Positions 14,109 to 22,914 are shown, counted from the stretch's first letter. The stretch: 36,417 bases of DNA from an uncultured Ruminococcus sp. (GCA_902773035.1 CACYDB010000008.1:1-36417), one strand, 5' to 3'. Made by a program: numbers and translations. Notes: generated by a model from the sequence alone, not told the origin.

Positions 14109-15095
14109 ATGAAAACAAGCTTATCATTAAAAATACTCGCGGCGATTTTTGCCGTAATTCTATTATTCTCAGGCTGCGGCAGTGGTCAGACCAATGACTC
14201 AGGCGCTGAAAAAGCTACAAAATCCGCGGCTTCGTCTGATGATAAATCGACCGTTAAAAACGACGGCGACTACGACAAGGTTACTGTTTCGGACGAGGAC
14301 GGCGACGCTGTTATCACCGGCCTGAAGGACAAGAAAGCTCAGACGCTTACTCTCCCCTCCGTATATAACTCCAAAAAAATCACACGCATCAACGCGAACG
14401 CCTTTGCCGACTGCAAAACTCTCACCGAGGTTGTTATCCCCGAGGGCTATCTCAGCATCGGCGCGAACGCTTTCAAGGGCTGCGTAAACCTTAAAGCCGT
14501 CACCATTCCGAAGGGTATGAAGAGCATAGGCGGCTACGCCTTTGAGGGCTGCGAAAAGCTTCTCGGCGTTGACCTTCCCGACAGCGTCGAAACAATTCTT
14601 ATGTACGCTTTCCACGACTGCAAATCGCTGCAGCTCGTCACCCTGCCCGCGAACCTCACAAACATCAACGACTTCACCTTCGCCGGCTGTGTAAGCCTCA
14701 AGGAAGCGGCGCTCTCCAACAACACCGTAAGAATAGGCAGCAACGCCTTTGAGGGCTGTAAAAGACTTGAAGCGATTGAAATTCCCGACAGCGTTACCAC
14801 ACTCTGCGGCTACGCCTTTAAGGACTGCAAATCTATCAAGAAGGTCTCGATCGGCAGCGGCTTTACGACGATCGGCGCGAGAATTTTTGAGGGCTGCGCG
14901 GGACTTGAAAAGCTTGCGATCCCCGACAACATCACCGTGATCGGCAATTACACCTTCTACAACTGCAAGAGCCTTTCAAAAGTAAGCTTCCCCAAGACTC
15001 TCGAGAGCATCGGCGGTAAGGCTTTCGTCGGAACAAAGGTCAAAAAGGACAGCGTTCCCAAGGGCTGTAAGGTCAACCCGAACGCGTTCGGATAA
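14109..15095 (+). CDS. BspA-type leucine-rich-repeat lipoprotein
   Basis: 328 residues. A lipoprotein signal ends at LLFSGC with the lipid-attached cysteine at residue 23. A short Ser/Lys/Asp-rich linker (about 25-60) leads into about nine tandem LRR_5 units of roughly 23 residues (about 80-320), each resembling LTEVVIPEGYLSIGANAFKGC with consensus AFxxCxxLxxVxIPxxVTxIG. BspA-type LRR proteins are surface-exposed and often take part in adhesion or protein-protein contact; the ligand here is unknown. ATG follows CGAGGTG. Monocistronic, with promoter and terminator. Confidence 0.93.
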   Translation: MKTSLSLKILAAIFAVILLFSGCGSGQTNDSGAEKATKSAASSDDKSTVKNDGDYDKVTVSDEDGDAVITGLKDKKAQTLTLPSVYNSKKITRINANAFADCKTLTEVVIPEGYLSIGANAFKGCVNLKAVTIPKGMKSIGGYAFEGCEKLLGVDLPDSVETILMYAFHDCKSLQLVTLPANLTNINDFTFAGCVSLKEAALSNNTVRIGSNAFEGCKRLEAIEIPDSVTTLCGYAFKDCKSIKKVSIGSGFTTIGARIFEGCAGLEKLAIPDNITVIGNYTFYNCKSLSKVSFPKTLESIGGKAFVGTKVKKDSVPKGCKVNPNAFG

Positions 15096-15115
15096 TTTAT
15101 AATTCCAAATAATTA

Positions 15116-15156
15116 CGGGCATACAGATTACAAAACAATCTGTATGCCCGATTTTT
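15116..15156 (+). terminator. Strong terminator between convergent genes
   Basis: CGGGCATACAGATT (15116-15129), 7-nt loop, AATCTGTATGCCCG (15137-15150), then ATTTTTAT. It terminates the LRR lipoprotein gene and may also stop leftward transcripts from the phosphoribosyltransferase-like gene. Confidence 0.92.
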
Positions 15157-15171
15157 ATGTCTAATAAATCA

Positions 15172-15807
15172 TCACAGCGCCGAGAAGCCGTAGCTGTTTA
15201 CAAGCGCCTCGATTTTTTCTCCGTTGAGGCAGTAAGGACACTTATGCGGCTTGAAGCTGCTGTAATCGCCGAGGTCGTTAGGATCGAAGATCGAGTGGAC
15301 CGCGTGACCGTCGCACTCGTCAACAGTCGCGAAAATCGCCGACACTCCCGATACAAAACCGCCGTAATAGTTGATCGCGTCAATAGCGGCGAGAGCGGTT
15401 TTACCCGTCGTAACAGAAGCCGCGAGAATCAGAACGTGCTTGCCTTTAATCATCGGAACGATATTGTCGCGGAACATCATCTGTCCCCTGCCAATGTACT
15501 CGGGAGCCATAACGTAAATCGTCTGGTGAGCGTTCATATTGATAAAGTTATCCTCTGTCAGAGCCTCGGCGAGAAACGCGCCGATTACCTCTGTTCCGTC
15601 GAGACAGATGATCGTATCGACAATGGTGTTCGAGCGGTACGCCGCCACCATTTCCCTCGCGACAGCCTTTGCCTCTGAGAGACGGTTTTTCTGAGTTGTT
15701 ACGTCAATATAGTAATTTGTGTGACTGTGCATCGTCGCGAAGTGACCCTTGCGCACGCGCAGAAATACGTTTTTATTTTTTGTCCTGATTTTATATTCCT
15801 TGTTCAT
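15172..15807 (-). CDS. Orotate phosphoribosyltransferase-like protein, PRPP motif altered
   Basis: 211 residues with the type I phosphoribosyltransferase layout: an N-terminal hood, a flexible-loop region (YVMAPEYIGRGQMMFRDN) and the PRPP loop VLILAASVTTGKTALAAID (about residues 125-143). In active enzymes the strand before TTG ends in two acidic residues that hold the PRPP ribose; here they are Ala-Ala, so normal catalysis is doubtful. The C-terminus has a CPYC pair (HKCPYCLNGEKIEALV). ATG follows GGAGG. It is separated from clpE by the inverted-repeat element, and no pyrimidine genes are nearby. It could be a regulatory or salvage paralogue. Confidence 0.8.
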   Translation of the reverse strand: MNKEYKIRTKNKNVFLRVRKGHFATMHSHTNYYIDVTTQKNRLSEAKAVAREMVAAYRSNTIVDTIICLDGTEVIGAFLAEALTEDNFINMNAHQTIYVMAPEYIGRGQMMFRDNIVPMIKGKHVLILAASVTTGKTALAAIDAINYYGGFVSGVSAIFATVDECDGHAVHSIFDPNDLGDYSSFKPHKCPYCLNGEKIEALVNSYGFSAL

Positions 15808-15856
15808 ACTAACCTCCGGTGAGCTTTATGAATTAAATCAAACAGTTTCAAGCTAA

Positions 15857-16131
15857 GGGTAACAGGAGCAATCCGAACCTCAGTTTTGCCGGACAGCTTT
15901 CCGCCTACCCTTTGTTAAAATACTCGCAAACCCGTCAGGGTTTGCTCCGCTTTTGCCGCGGCTAGACGAAAATCTGCCTCGGCAAAACTCCTTCGGACTT
16001 TAAACGGTTGGAATTTTAGTCGATTTGCGGTGCAGAGAATGTTAGCAGGCTGGCGCCTGCTGACGTTCGACAAGCTGCAAAGCGGCAAAATTACTCCGTT
16101 TAAAGTGGGGTTCAGATTACTCCTGTTACCC
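15857..16131. repeat. 275-bp terminal-inverted-repeat element overlapping the clpE 3' end
   Basis: Left arm 15857-15882 and right arm 16106-16131 are reverse complements at 23 of 26 positions (GGGTAACAGGAGCAATCCGA at the left). The similarity resumes further in (TTTTGCCG, CAGCTT). Internal structure includes a perfect 14-bp stem (16036-16067, loop TGGC), GCAAACCC/GGGTTTGC near 15930, and ACTTTAAACGG (about 15997-16007) with CCGTTTAAAGT (about 16096-16106). The right arm encodes the last six ClpE residues and its stop. No ORF is present; this is the whole 304-nt space between clpE and the phosphoribosyltransferase-like gene. Confidence 0.65.
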
Positions 16132-18448
16132 TGATTTCGCCGTTATCAACAGTCGCGTTGATTGCGGCGATTTCGCCGTCACGGTGAGCAATGAGCTCGT
16201 TTGTGACCTTGTCCTCGATATTCTTGCGGATAAAGTTGCGCAGGTCACGCGCTCCGCTTGTGCCCGAGGCGGCTTTTTCGGCGATATATTCGCACAGACT
16301 GTCGTCATAGGTGAAGCGAATACCCTTTTCGGCGAGAGGCTCAACATACTCGCTGAGCATAAGTCCCGCGATTTTGACGTAATCCTCACTCTTGAGCGAG
16401 CGGAAAACAATAATCTCATCAACTCGCGCGATAAACTCGGGACGAAGGAAATCGCGCAGACCCTTCATAACCTTTTCCTTAACAAAGTCGTCCTCCTGCT
16501 TACCGAAGCCCATAGCGTTCTCGCTTCTCTCTGAGCCGGCGTTGGAGGTCATTACGATTACGGTATTCTCAAAGCTGACGCTTCTGCCGTGAGCGTCGGT
16601 AACTCTGCCCTCGTCAAGAATCTGCAACAGAATGTTGAGGACATCGGGATGAGCCTTTTCGATCTCGTCAAAGAGGAGTACGGAATACGGACGGCGTCGA
16701 ACCTTTTCCGTAACCTGTCCAGCCTCGTCGTAGCCTACATATCCCGGAGGTGAGCCGATGATTTTGGAGACCGAATGCTTCTCCATAAACTCGGACATAT
16801 CGAGCCTGATAAGAGTCTCGGGAGTATCAAAGAGCTGCTGTGAGAGCACCTTGACAAGCTCGGTTTTACCTACGCCCGTAGGTCCTACGAATATGAACGA
16901 AGCAGGTCGTCTGCGCGGAGAAATCTGCACTCTGCTTCTGCGGATAGCGGCGGCGAGAGCCTCTACAGCCTCGTCCTGACCGATAATTTTCTTTTTGAGC
17001 TCGTCCTCTAAATCGGCGAGCTTGCTGAGCTCATTCTCTCGGATTCTGCTGGAGGGAATACCAGTCCAGAGCTCGATGACCTTCGCGATATCCTCCTCCT
17101 CGACGGGAGCGTTGACCTTTTCCATATCGATCTCGGAAAGCTCCTTGTCTACGCGCGCGATTTTTGAGCGGATATCGGCGATAGCCTCGTAGTTCTTCTC
17201 CTCCTCGCCCTCAAGCTCCGTAAGCTGCGCGCCGAATGAAGCCTTTGAGAGCATAAGCTTGTCAAAACGCTCCATCTCCTTATTTCTCAGCGCGGCGCAG
17301 GCGCAGCTTTCATCGAGAAGGTCAATCGCCTTATCGGGCAGGAAACGGTCGTTGATATATCTTTCGGAGAGAATTACTGTCTTGCGGACGATATCGTCGT
17401 TAACTATTACGCGGTGGTGAGCCTCGTAGTAGGACTTTACGCCCTTGATAACGTCGATTGTTTCGGCGATAGACGGCTCGCCGACCTTTACGGGCTGGAA
17501 GCGTCTCTCAAGCGCGGAGTCCTTCTCTATGTACTTTCTGTACTCGTTGAAGGTTGTCGCGCCGATTACCTGAACCTCGCCTCGTGAGAGAGCGGGCTTG
17601 AGGATATTAGCGGCATTCATAGTGCCCTCGTTATCTCCCGTGCCGACGAGAGAGTGGACCTCGTCGATAAAGATGATAATATTGCCTGCTTCCTTGATTT
17701 CAGCCATAAGACCTTTCATACGGCTTTCAAACTGACCTCTGAACTGTGTTCCTGCTACAAGCGCGGTGAGGTCGAGCATATAGATCTCCTTGCCCGCGAG
17801 TCTGAGAGGTACGTTGCCCGCGGCGATTCTGAGAGCAAGTCCCTCTGCGATAGCGGTTTTACCTACGCCGGGCTCACCGATAAGACAGGGATTGTTCTTT
17901 GTACGGCGCGAAAGAATCTGAATCACGCGCTCGATTTCCTTATCACGACCGACTATGTTGTCGATTCTGCCATCCTTAGCCTTTTCCGTGAGGTTCTCGC
18001 AGTAAAGGTTGAGGTGCTTGCGTTTTTTATCTGTCTTGCTTCTCTTGGAGCGGCGTTCCTTGCGCTCGGAGCCCTGATTATCAGTCGGCTGATTATTACC
18101 GCCGAAAAGATTGTTGAAGAACGGGAAGGTCGGAGCTCCGCCTGGGGTGAAGTTGCCGTTATCCTCGTTCTGCTCCTCAAACTTTTCCATCTGCTCGGCA
18201 AGGTTATCGACGTTCATACTCTCCATCATATTTTTCATTCCGTCGTCGGTCAGGAGATTATCCATCTGATCCTGAACCATCTCGAGATCGTCGTCGGAGA
18301 GTCCCATCTTGCTGATCAGATCCTCGACGGGCTTGATTCCTAGCTCCTTGGCGCAGGTAAGGCAGTAGCCCGTCGTAGGCGCCTCGGATGTGTTATTTTG
18401 TGATACAAAGACCACGGCGGGTCTTTTTCCGCATCTGGTGCAAATCAT
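16112..18448 (-). CDS. clpE: ClpE-type AAA+ unfoldase with N-terminal zinc finger
   Basis: Hsp100/Clp ATPase that unfolds substrates for ClpP. 778 residues. Instead of the double Clp_N repeat it has a zinc finger, Cys3/Cys6 and Cys29/Cys32 (CTRC and CLTC), as in ClpE and McsA, followed by an acidic, Gly/Asn-rich linker (about 45-140). AAA domain 1 has Walker A GEPGVGKTA (about 191-199) and IIIFIDEVHSL. A coiled middle region spans about 390-460. AAA domain 2 has VGPTGVGKTE (about 520) and VLLFDEIEKAHPDV. The C-terminus RVTGVI lies inside an inverted-repeat element. ATG follows AAAGGAG, 11 nt after pgsA. ClpE is CtsR-controlled in B. subtilis, but no CtsR box was identified here. Confidence 0.92.
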   Translation of the reverse strand: MICTRCGKRPAVVFVSQNNTSEAPTTGYCLTCAKELGIKPVEDLISKMGLSDDDLEMVQDQMDNLLTDDGMKNMMESMNVDNLAEQMEKFEEQNEDNGNFTPGGAPTFPFFNNLFGGNNQPTDNQGSERKERRSKRSKTDKKRKHLNLYCENLTEKAKDGRIDNIVGRDKEIERVIQILSRRTKNNPCLIGEPGVGKTAIAEGLALRIAAGNVPLRLAGKEIYMLDLTALVAGTQFRGQFESRMKGLMAEIKEAGNIIIFIDEVHSLVGTGDNEGTMNAANILKPALSRGEVQVIGATTFNEYRKYIEKDSALERRFQPVKVGEPSIAETIDVIKGVKSYYEAHHRVIVNDDIVRKTVILSERYINDRFLPDKAIDLLDESCACAALRNKEMERFDKLMLSKASFGAQLTELEGEEEKNYEAIADIRSKIARVDKELSEIDMEKVNAPVEEEDIAKVIELWTGIPSSRIRENELSKLADLEDELKKKIIGQDEAVEALAAAIRRSRVQISPRRRPASFIFVGPTGVGKTELVKVLSQQLFDTPETLIRLDMSEFMEKHSVSKIIGSPPGYVGYDEAGQVTEKVRRRPYSVLLFDEIEKAHPDVLNILLQILDEGRVTDAHGRSVSFENTVIVMTSNAGSERSENAMGFGKQEDDFVKEKVMKGLRDFLRPEFIARVDEIIVFRSLKSEDYVKIAGLMLSEYVEPLAEKGIRFTYDDSLCEYIAEKAASGTSGARDLRNFIRKNIEDKVTNELIAHRDGEIAAINATVDNGEIRVTGVI

Positions 18449-18459
18449 AAATTTCTCCT

Positions 18460-19047
18460 TTAAATGTCCGCGTTATCAGCGGAACTGTCTTTATTCTTAA
18501 TAAGCTGTCTGAAAATCATTCCGTATCTTATCAGCGCGAAAACCATCATCGCGGTCGTCGCCGAAAGCAAAACGATTGACAGTATGTCGTTTTCATAGTT
18601 GAACGCCGCCTTTAAAAATACAATCAGGCAAACTGATACGTAAAACATAAAGGTTCCTGCTTTGCCGTACCATTTGGCAGCGGGAGGCGTGATTTTATAT
18701 TTAATGAGCCGTGAGCCGCCGATGAGCATAAGCAAATCCTTGACGATCAGAACGATCATCACCGGCATAACCACAGGCGTCAGGATCACCATACAAACCA
18801 TAATCGCGAACAGCGTAAGCTTGTCTGCGATAGGGTCGAGAATCTTGCCCAGCGGCGTAATCTGGTTAAAGGTTCTGGCGATAAAGCCGTCGAGGGCGTC
18901 GCTGATTCCCGATAGGATCAGAGCCACAGCGGCTAAGATATAATTCTTTTGCAGAAAAAAGATGATAAACGGCACGATAAGTACGATCCTGAAAAAGCTC
19001 AGAAGATTCGGTACCGTAAGTATATCCTTCCTTTTGATGTTCTTCAT
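18460..19047 (-). CDS. pgsA: CDP-diacylglycerol-glycerol-3-phosphate 3-phosphatidyltransferase
   Basis: Makes phosphatidylglycerol phosphate, the committed step to phosphatidylglycerol and cardiolipin, in the cytoplasmic membrane. 195 residues with the complete CDP-alcohol phosphatidyltransferase signature DALDGFIARTFNQITPLGKI followed by LDPIADK (about residues 49-75), containing all the metal-binding Asp residues. Several hydrophobic helices surround it, and NLLSFFRIVLIVPF is the expected N-terminus. ATG follows AGGGG. It sits between cvpA (27 nt) and clpE (11 nt), clearly in one transcript. Confidence 0.94.
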   Translation of the reverse strand: MKNIKRKDILTVPNLLSFFRIVLIVPFIIFFLQKNYILAAVALILSGISDALDGFIARTFNQITPLGKILDPIADKLTLFAIMVCMVILTPVVMPVMIVLIVKDLLMLIGGSRLIKYKITPPAAKWYGKAGTFMFYVSVCLIVFLKAAFNYENDILSIVLLSATTAMMVFALIRYGMIFRQLIKNKDSSADNADI

Positions 19048-19074
19048 ACAAATACCCCTAAAATAAAATCCTTA

Positions 19075-19851
19075 TCATTCAACCGTAGTCGGCTGCGACG
19101 ACGCCTGTGTAGCCTGTTCGACCACGGTATCGATCGTATCGTTCCCCGCGCCGAAAATCATCGCCGCCGAGTTCATAAAGTCCGAATAATAAACCGCCTT
19201 AAAAATTATACTCTGATCTATCATCTCGGGAGTTATCAGCGGCTCCGCGGTATACGGAAGAAGTACGCGGCAGGCAAGTATCGCTACAAGACAAATCGCG
19301 GCGCCCTCCAGAAATCCGAGCGTACCTCCGAGCAGGCGGTTGACCGCGCTGATAACAGGCAAGTCGAACAGTCTTACGAGCCTGCGCGCGATAAACTTGC
19401 AGATAATCAAAAAAACTATAAACATAACCACAAGCAACACTACGCTCAGAACCGAGATAACGACGGGAGAAATCGTATCGTCAACAGTCTTAGCCAAAGC
19501 GTCGGAGTTATTCTGAACAGCCTGAGCCGCCGAATCGTTAAAGGCGTCGGTCCGGATCCCGAAGGTCGAAAGCAAGCCCTTGATAAAATCGGGCAGGTTG
19601 TCGATAGCCTCCTGAGAGATGATCTCCGCGTTCTGAGCCGAGTTGGAAACGGTTTCCGAAACGCTCTCGGTAACTGTCCTCGAGATAAAAGCGGAATAAA
19701 TCCAGCCCGCAACAAGCTTGCTTCCGATGTACGCCAGCAAGCCCGCGGCGGCAACGCTCAAAAGATTCAGAAGCGTCGCGGCAATTCCCCGCTTTATCCC
19801 GACAATCACAAGTATCGCGATAAACGCGACAATTATAATATCTAAAATCAT
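19075..19851 (-). CDS. CvpA family membrane protein
   Basis: 258 residues. Begins MILDIIIVAFIAILVIVGIKRG and has about four membrane helices (about 3-22, 28-48, 125-148, 160-180), with the CvpA-type second-half segment ICKFIARRLVRLFDLPVISAVNRLLGG. An inserted extracytoplasmic stretch (about 55-120) is rich in Ser/Asn/Asp. CvpA proteins are linked to colicin V production in E. coli and to envelope integrity or biofilm elsewhere; their molecular role is unclear. ATG follows GAGGAC. 26 nt after the DUF5711-like gene. Confidence 0.85.
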   Translation of the reverse strand: MILDIIIVAFIAILVIVGIKRGIAATLLNLLSVAAAGLLAYIGSKLVAGWIYSAFISRTVTESVSETVSNSAQNAEIISQEAIDNLPDFIKGLLSTFGIRTDAFNDSAAQAVQNNSDALAKTVDDTISPVVISVLSVVLLVVMFIVFLIICKFIARRLVRLFDLPVISAVNRLLGGTLGFLEGAAICLVAILACRVLLPYTAEPLITPEMIDQSIIFKAVYYSDFMNSAAMIFGAGNDTIDTVVEQATQASSQPTTVE

Positions 19852-19877
19852 ATTGTCCTCATAAATTCCGTATTCAA

Positions 19878-21143
19878 TTAATCACGCGCCACAATCTTGC
19901 GGATCTCGTTGATTCCGAGAATGTAAACGCTGTCGGTATTCTCAAGCTTAATCGCCTTTGCGCCCGTACCCGCGTCAACATCACCCTTGGCGTTGCCCTC
20001 GGTGTCGAAGAAATAGCATCTGTTTGAATCAAGCACAGCCACGCGGTTTTTGTAAATGCTGATTGACTGGATCATACGCTTGGTATCGTTGACGTTAATG
20101 ATCTCGCCGTAGATATTCACGTAGTTGATCGAGCATTTACGTCCGTCAGCCGAGCGCGAAAGTGAGAGCGCGAATGTGTTTGTGTTGGGATCGATATCAT
20201 AAGCGGTGAGCTGTTTATTTCCGTACTCGACCTCGGTGAGCTTAGCGCCGCGGATATCGAGAGTATAGGCGGCGTCGGAGCCGATTATACAAACCGAGTT
20301 CGAGTTAAAATACTCGCACTCATAGGCTGTCGTTTCGTCGAGTGAATAAGTGGCCACAGGCTCCTTCTCAGAGAAGTCCAGCACATACGCTATTCCGAGC
20401 AGGCTTCCGTTGTCGCCCGTAACGCCGCAGGCTACACAGCCCGTACCGTTGGGATTGAGCGAAACAGAATTTATGTAATACTCTGAGAACGAATAAGCGT
20501 AGAGCTTTTCTCCTTTGTTATTAAAAACGTGAAGTTTTGAGAGATAACCGTCTGTCTGGGTGACAACGCAGTAGTAGCCCTGAGAGTTGATGTCCGCGGT
20601 AATGACGTAGTTATCCGTATTCTTGATGTCGTTGAGCTTGTCCTTTGTGCCGACGACATAACCGTTTCCGCCGAGGTTATAGATTATAACGTTGTTAGCG
20701 GAGGTCTCGAGCACGGGTTTTGAAAAGCTGTGCTGATTATAGCCGATTTCATTTCCCTCACTGCTCACCGAAGCGTAGCTTGTATCGGAAACGTAGCTTA
20801 CATCGCCGTCGCACTTGAAGTTGCCGGGAGTAACGTTTGAGCCGATGATTTGAACGGGAAAGCCATTGTCGGACGATCCGATAACGTCGTATTTCACCCA
20901 GTTTGAAATCTTCTCGGGAGTAAACGCGTCACGGTTCGCGATAGCGAAAATTATAAGTCCCATAACCACGATAACCGCCGCGATAATAAGAATACGCTTT
21001 ACCGCTACGCGTGAGATTTGAGTTCTCTCGTCATTATATTCGTCGAGCGGCACGTCCTCGTAGCTCAGCACAACACGCGCCGTTCTTTTTCTTTTGTCAA
21101 CATTTCGGTCGCTGTAGCGCCCGCCTTTTTTCCTAAATATCAT
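19878..21143 (-). CDS. DUF5711-like membrane-anchored beta-propeller protein
   Basis: 421 residues. The N-terminal 48 residues are basic and cytoplasmic, followed by one membrane helix (about 49-67, ILIIAAVIVVMGLIIFAIA). A long extracytoplasmic domain shows repeated beta-strand units of about 40 residues (for example DNYVITADINSQGYYCVVTQ and KNRVAVLDSNRCYFFDTEG), consistent with a WD40/YVTN-like propeller. The pattern fits the DUF5711 family of Clostridia, function unknown. The start codon follows GAGGAAATTTAAA, and the GAGG lies at the 3' end of a repeated leader element. Next genes are cvpA and pgsA, hinting at an envelope role. Confidence 0.75.
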   Translation of the reverse strand: MIFRKKGGRYSDRNVDKRKRTARVVLSYEDVPLDEYNDERTQISRVAVKRILIIAAVIVVMGLIIFAIANRDAFTPEKISNWVKYDVIGSSDNGFPVQIIGSNVTPGNFKCDGDVSYVSDTSYASVSSEGNEIGYNQHSFSKPVLETSANNVIIYNLGGNGYVVGTKDKLNDIKNTDNYVITADINSQGYYCVVTQTDGYLSKLHVFNNKGEKLYAYSFSEYYINSVSLNPNGTGCVACGVTGDNGSLLGIAYVLDFSEKEPVATYSLDETTAYECEYFNSNSVCIIGSDAAYTLDIRGAKLTEVEYGNKQLTAYDIDPNTNTFALSLSRSADGRKCSINYVNIYGEIINVNDTKRMIQSISIYKNRVAVLDSNRCYFFDTEGNAKGDVDAGTGAKAIKLENTDSVYILGINEIRKIVARD

Positions 21144-21152
21144 TTTAAATTT

Positions 21153-21254
21153 CCTCGTCAGTCTCAGTGTGCCTCTGTCTGAGGTTTCTTCTCCCCCGCA
21201 CTTTTCGTTCCTCTTATGGTCTGCTGCGATGGGAAAAGTTCTGCTCCTTTGTTT
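21153..21254 (-). repeat. Leader repeat copy 1 (upstream of the DUF5711-like gene), candidate structured RNA
   Basis: About 100 nt, read on the minus strand: an AAAGGAGCAGAAC block, CUUUUCCC, GCAGCAGACC, AAGAGGAAC, GCGGGGGAGAAG, CAGACAGAGGCACACUGAG and a terminal GACGAGG, which is the ribosome binding site of the next gene. Two further copies lie upstream of ruvB. CUUUUCCC can pair with GGGAGAAG, and alternatively CUUUU with AAGAG. The rest of the 224-nt gap before truA holds only a weak promoter. Confidence 0.65.
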
Positions 21255-21335
21255 AATCTTTTAATCAGACTTTTATGTAACTATAGCGCGGCGTTACCTG
21301 TACATCATAGATACCGTCGGGCAATTAACATTTAT

Positions 21336-21341
21336 ATTATA
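21336..21341 (-). promoter_or_regulatory. Possible -10 element upstream of leader repeat copy 1
   Basis: A TATAAT hexamer on the minus strand about 80 nt before the repeat. Only a poor -35 (TTTTAT, 18-nt spacer) accompanies it. If real, DUF5711-like, cvpA, pgsA and clpE could be transcribed independently of truA, with the repeat in the leader. Confidence 0.35.
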
Positions 21342-21367
21342 ACAATCTATCTGCGCGAGATAAAAAA

Positions 21368-22132
21368 TTAATAAAACACCTTATCGAGATACAGTCCGCA
21401 CGCCTGAGCGGTTACGCCCGCCGCGGCTCTGTCCTTCTTCTCCAAAATATCGGGAATAGCGTCCTCGGCTATCCTTCCCTGAGAGATCTCAAGCAGAGTT
21501 CCGACCATTATCCGCACCATATTGTACAGAAAACCGTCAGCCTCAACGGTCATAGTCACGAGCTTTCCCTCGCGCTCGACCGAGAACATCTTAACATTTC
21601 TTACCATATCGCCCTTCTCGCGCTTATCGGCGGTACAAAACGACTCAAAGTTATGACTGCCGACATACGCCTGAGCCGCTTTATTCAGCATATCCACATC
21701 AAGCGGATATCGGTATTTTAGCGCGTAGCCGTTGAGAAACGGATTCCTCACGGCGCTGTTCCAGATCTTATAAACATACCTCTTACCCTTACAGTCGTAG
21801 CGCGCGTGAAAGTCGGGAGCGACCTCCCTGCAATCAAGGCACGCGACTGTATCGGGCAGATAACTGTTGAGCGCCGAAATAAGTCTTTCGGCAGGGATCG
21901 GATGCGCGATTTTAACGCTTACGCAGTACATATTCGCGTGAACTCCGCTGTCGGTACGACTGCACCCCTTGAGGTCGCGAAACTCGCCGACGATCCTGCG
22001 AAGCGCCTCCTGAAAAACCTCCTGAACAGTCAATGCGTTTTCCTGAATCTGCCAGCCGTGATATTCTCTGCCGTCGTATTGAATTGTTATCAGTAGATTT
22101 CTCAGATTATCGGAGCAAGAAAGATGTTGCAT
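21368..22132 (-). CDS. truA: tRNA pseudouridine(38-40) synthase TruA
   Basis: Isomerises uridines 38-40 in the anticodon arm of many tRNAs. About 254 residues. The catalytic aspartate is in LKGCSRTDSGVHA, and the N-terminal RNLLITIQYDGREYHGWQ and the C-terminal FLYNMVRIMVGTLLEI are also diagnostic. Start: the ATG at 22130-22132 (MQHLSCSDNLRNLL) is the nearest ATG and overlaps the ecfT end by 31 nt. A CTG at the TCTGA junction is another possibility. The long upstream extension in this frame lies inside ecfT and is discarded. The position after ecfA1-ecfA2-ecfT is conserved in many Firmicutes. Confidence 0.93.
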   Translation of the reverse strand: MQHLSCSDNLRNLLITIQYDGREYHGWQIQENALTVQEVFQEALRRIVGEFRDLKGCSRTDSGVHANMYCVSVKIAHPIPAERLISALNSYLPDTVACLDCREVAPDFHARYDCKGKRYVYKIWNSAVRNPFLNGYALKYRYPLDVDMLNKAAQAYVGSHNFESFCTADKREKGDMVRNVKMFSVEREGKLVTMTVEADGFLYNMVRIMVGTLLEISQGRIAEDAIPDILEKKDRAAAGVTAQACGLYLDKVFY

Positions 22133-22914
22133 AAAATAATTCCCGTAAGAAGCAGGCACGACAGTATAACAGAAACATAGTCGAGCGGCTTCATATGAAG
22201 TGTTTTCATACGCGTTCTGCCGTCTCCGCCGCGATAACAGCGGCATTCCATAGCTACGGCGAGCTCATACGCGCGCCTGAACGCCGATACAAAAAGCGGA
22301 ATCAGCACAGGAGTCATAGCCTTTATTTTCTTAATAAAGCCTCCTGACTCCATATCGGCTCCCCTCGCCTTCTGAGCCGACATGATCTTATCGGTCTCCT
22401 CGAGCAGAGTCGGAACAAATCTCAGCGCGATCGTCATCATCATAGCGATTTCATGAACCTTTACGTGAAGAACCTTCAGCGGCTTCATCAGCCGTTCGAT
22501 CGCGTCTGTCAGATCGGTCGGAGTTGTCGTAAACGTAAGGCAGGAGCTTAAAAGGATCAGCAGCACGATCCTCACGGATACGAATATCGCGCGGTAAATA
22601 CCCGACAGCGAGATTTTAATTATTCCCCATTCAAAAATCGGGTCGCCGCCGCCGTAAAAAATATTGAGCAAGGAGGTGATCAGCACGATAATGATTACAA
22701 CCTTCAGGCTCTTTACATACATCCTGAACGGTATACCTGACAGCAGTATGACCGCTATCGTCGCCGCGCTGACAATAGCGAGCGACACGAAATTAAAGGT
22801 ACAGAAAACAAATACGATATACGCGATCAAGAGTACGATTTTTATTCTCGGGTCAAGCCTGTGGATAACGCTCTTTCCGGGCATAAACTGACCGAAGCTT
22901 ACATCTCTGATCAT
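22102..22914 (-). CDS. ecfT: ECF transporter transmembrane protein EcfT
   Basis: Membrane scaffold of the energy-coupling factor complex, linking the two ATPases to exchangeable vitamin-binding S components. 270 residues with about five to six hydrophobic helices. The coupling helices carry the Ala-Arg-Gly type motifs, AQKARGADMES (about residue 180) and MECRCYRGGDGRTRM (about 222-236). ATG overlaps the ecfA2 stop by 4 nt. No S component is encoded in the window, so this is a group II module serving S proteins from elsewhere and the substrate cannot be named. Confidence 0.94.
   Translation of the reverse strand: MIRDVSFGQFMPGKSVIHRLDPRIKIVLLIAYIVFVFCTFNFVSLAIVSAATIAVILLSGIPFRMYVKSLKVVIIIVLITSLLNIFYGGGDPIFEWGIIKISLSGIYRAIFVSVRIVLLILLSSCLTFTTTPTDLTDAIERLMKPLKVLHVKVHEIAMMMTIALRFVPTLLEETDKIMSAQKARGADMESGGFIKKIKAMTPVLIPLFVSAFRRAYELAVAMECRCYRGGDGRTRMKTLHMKPLDYVSVILSCLLLTGIILCNIFLAPII

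Noticed and set aside
18949..19845. 298-residue plus-strand ORF antisense to pgsA and cvpA
   Set aside because: Composition is Arg/Lys/Asn-rich nonsense; the minus-strand frames carry family signatures.
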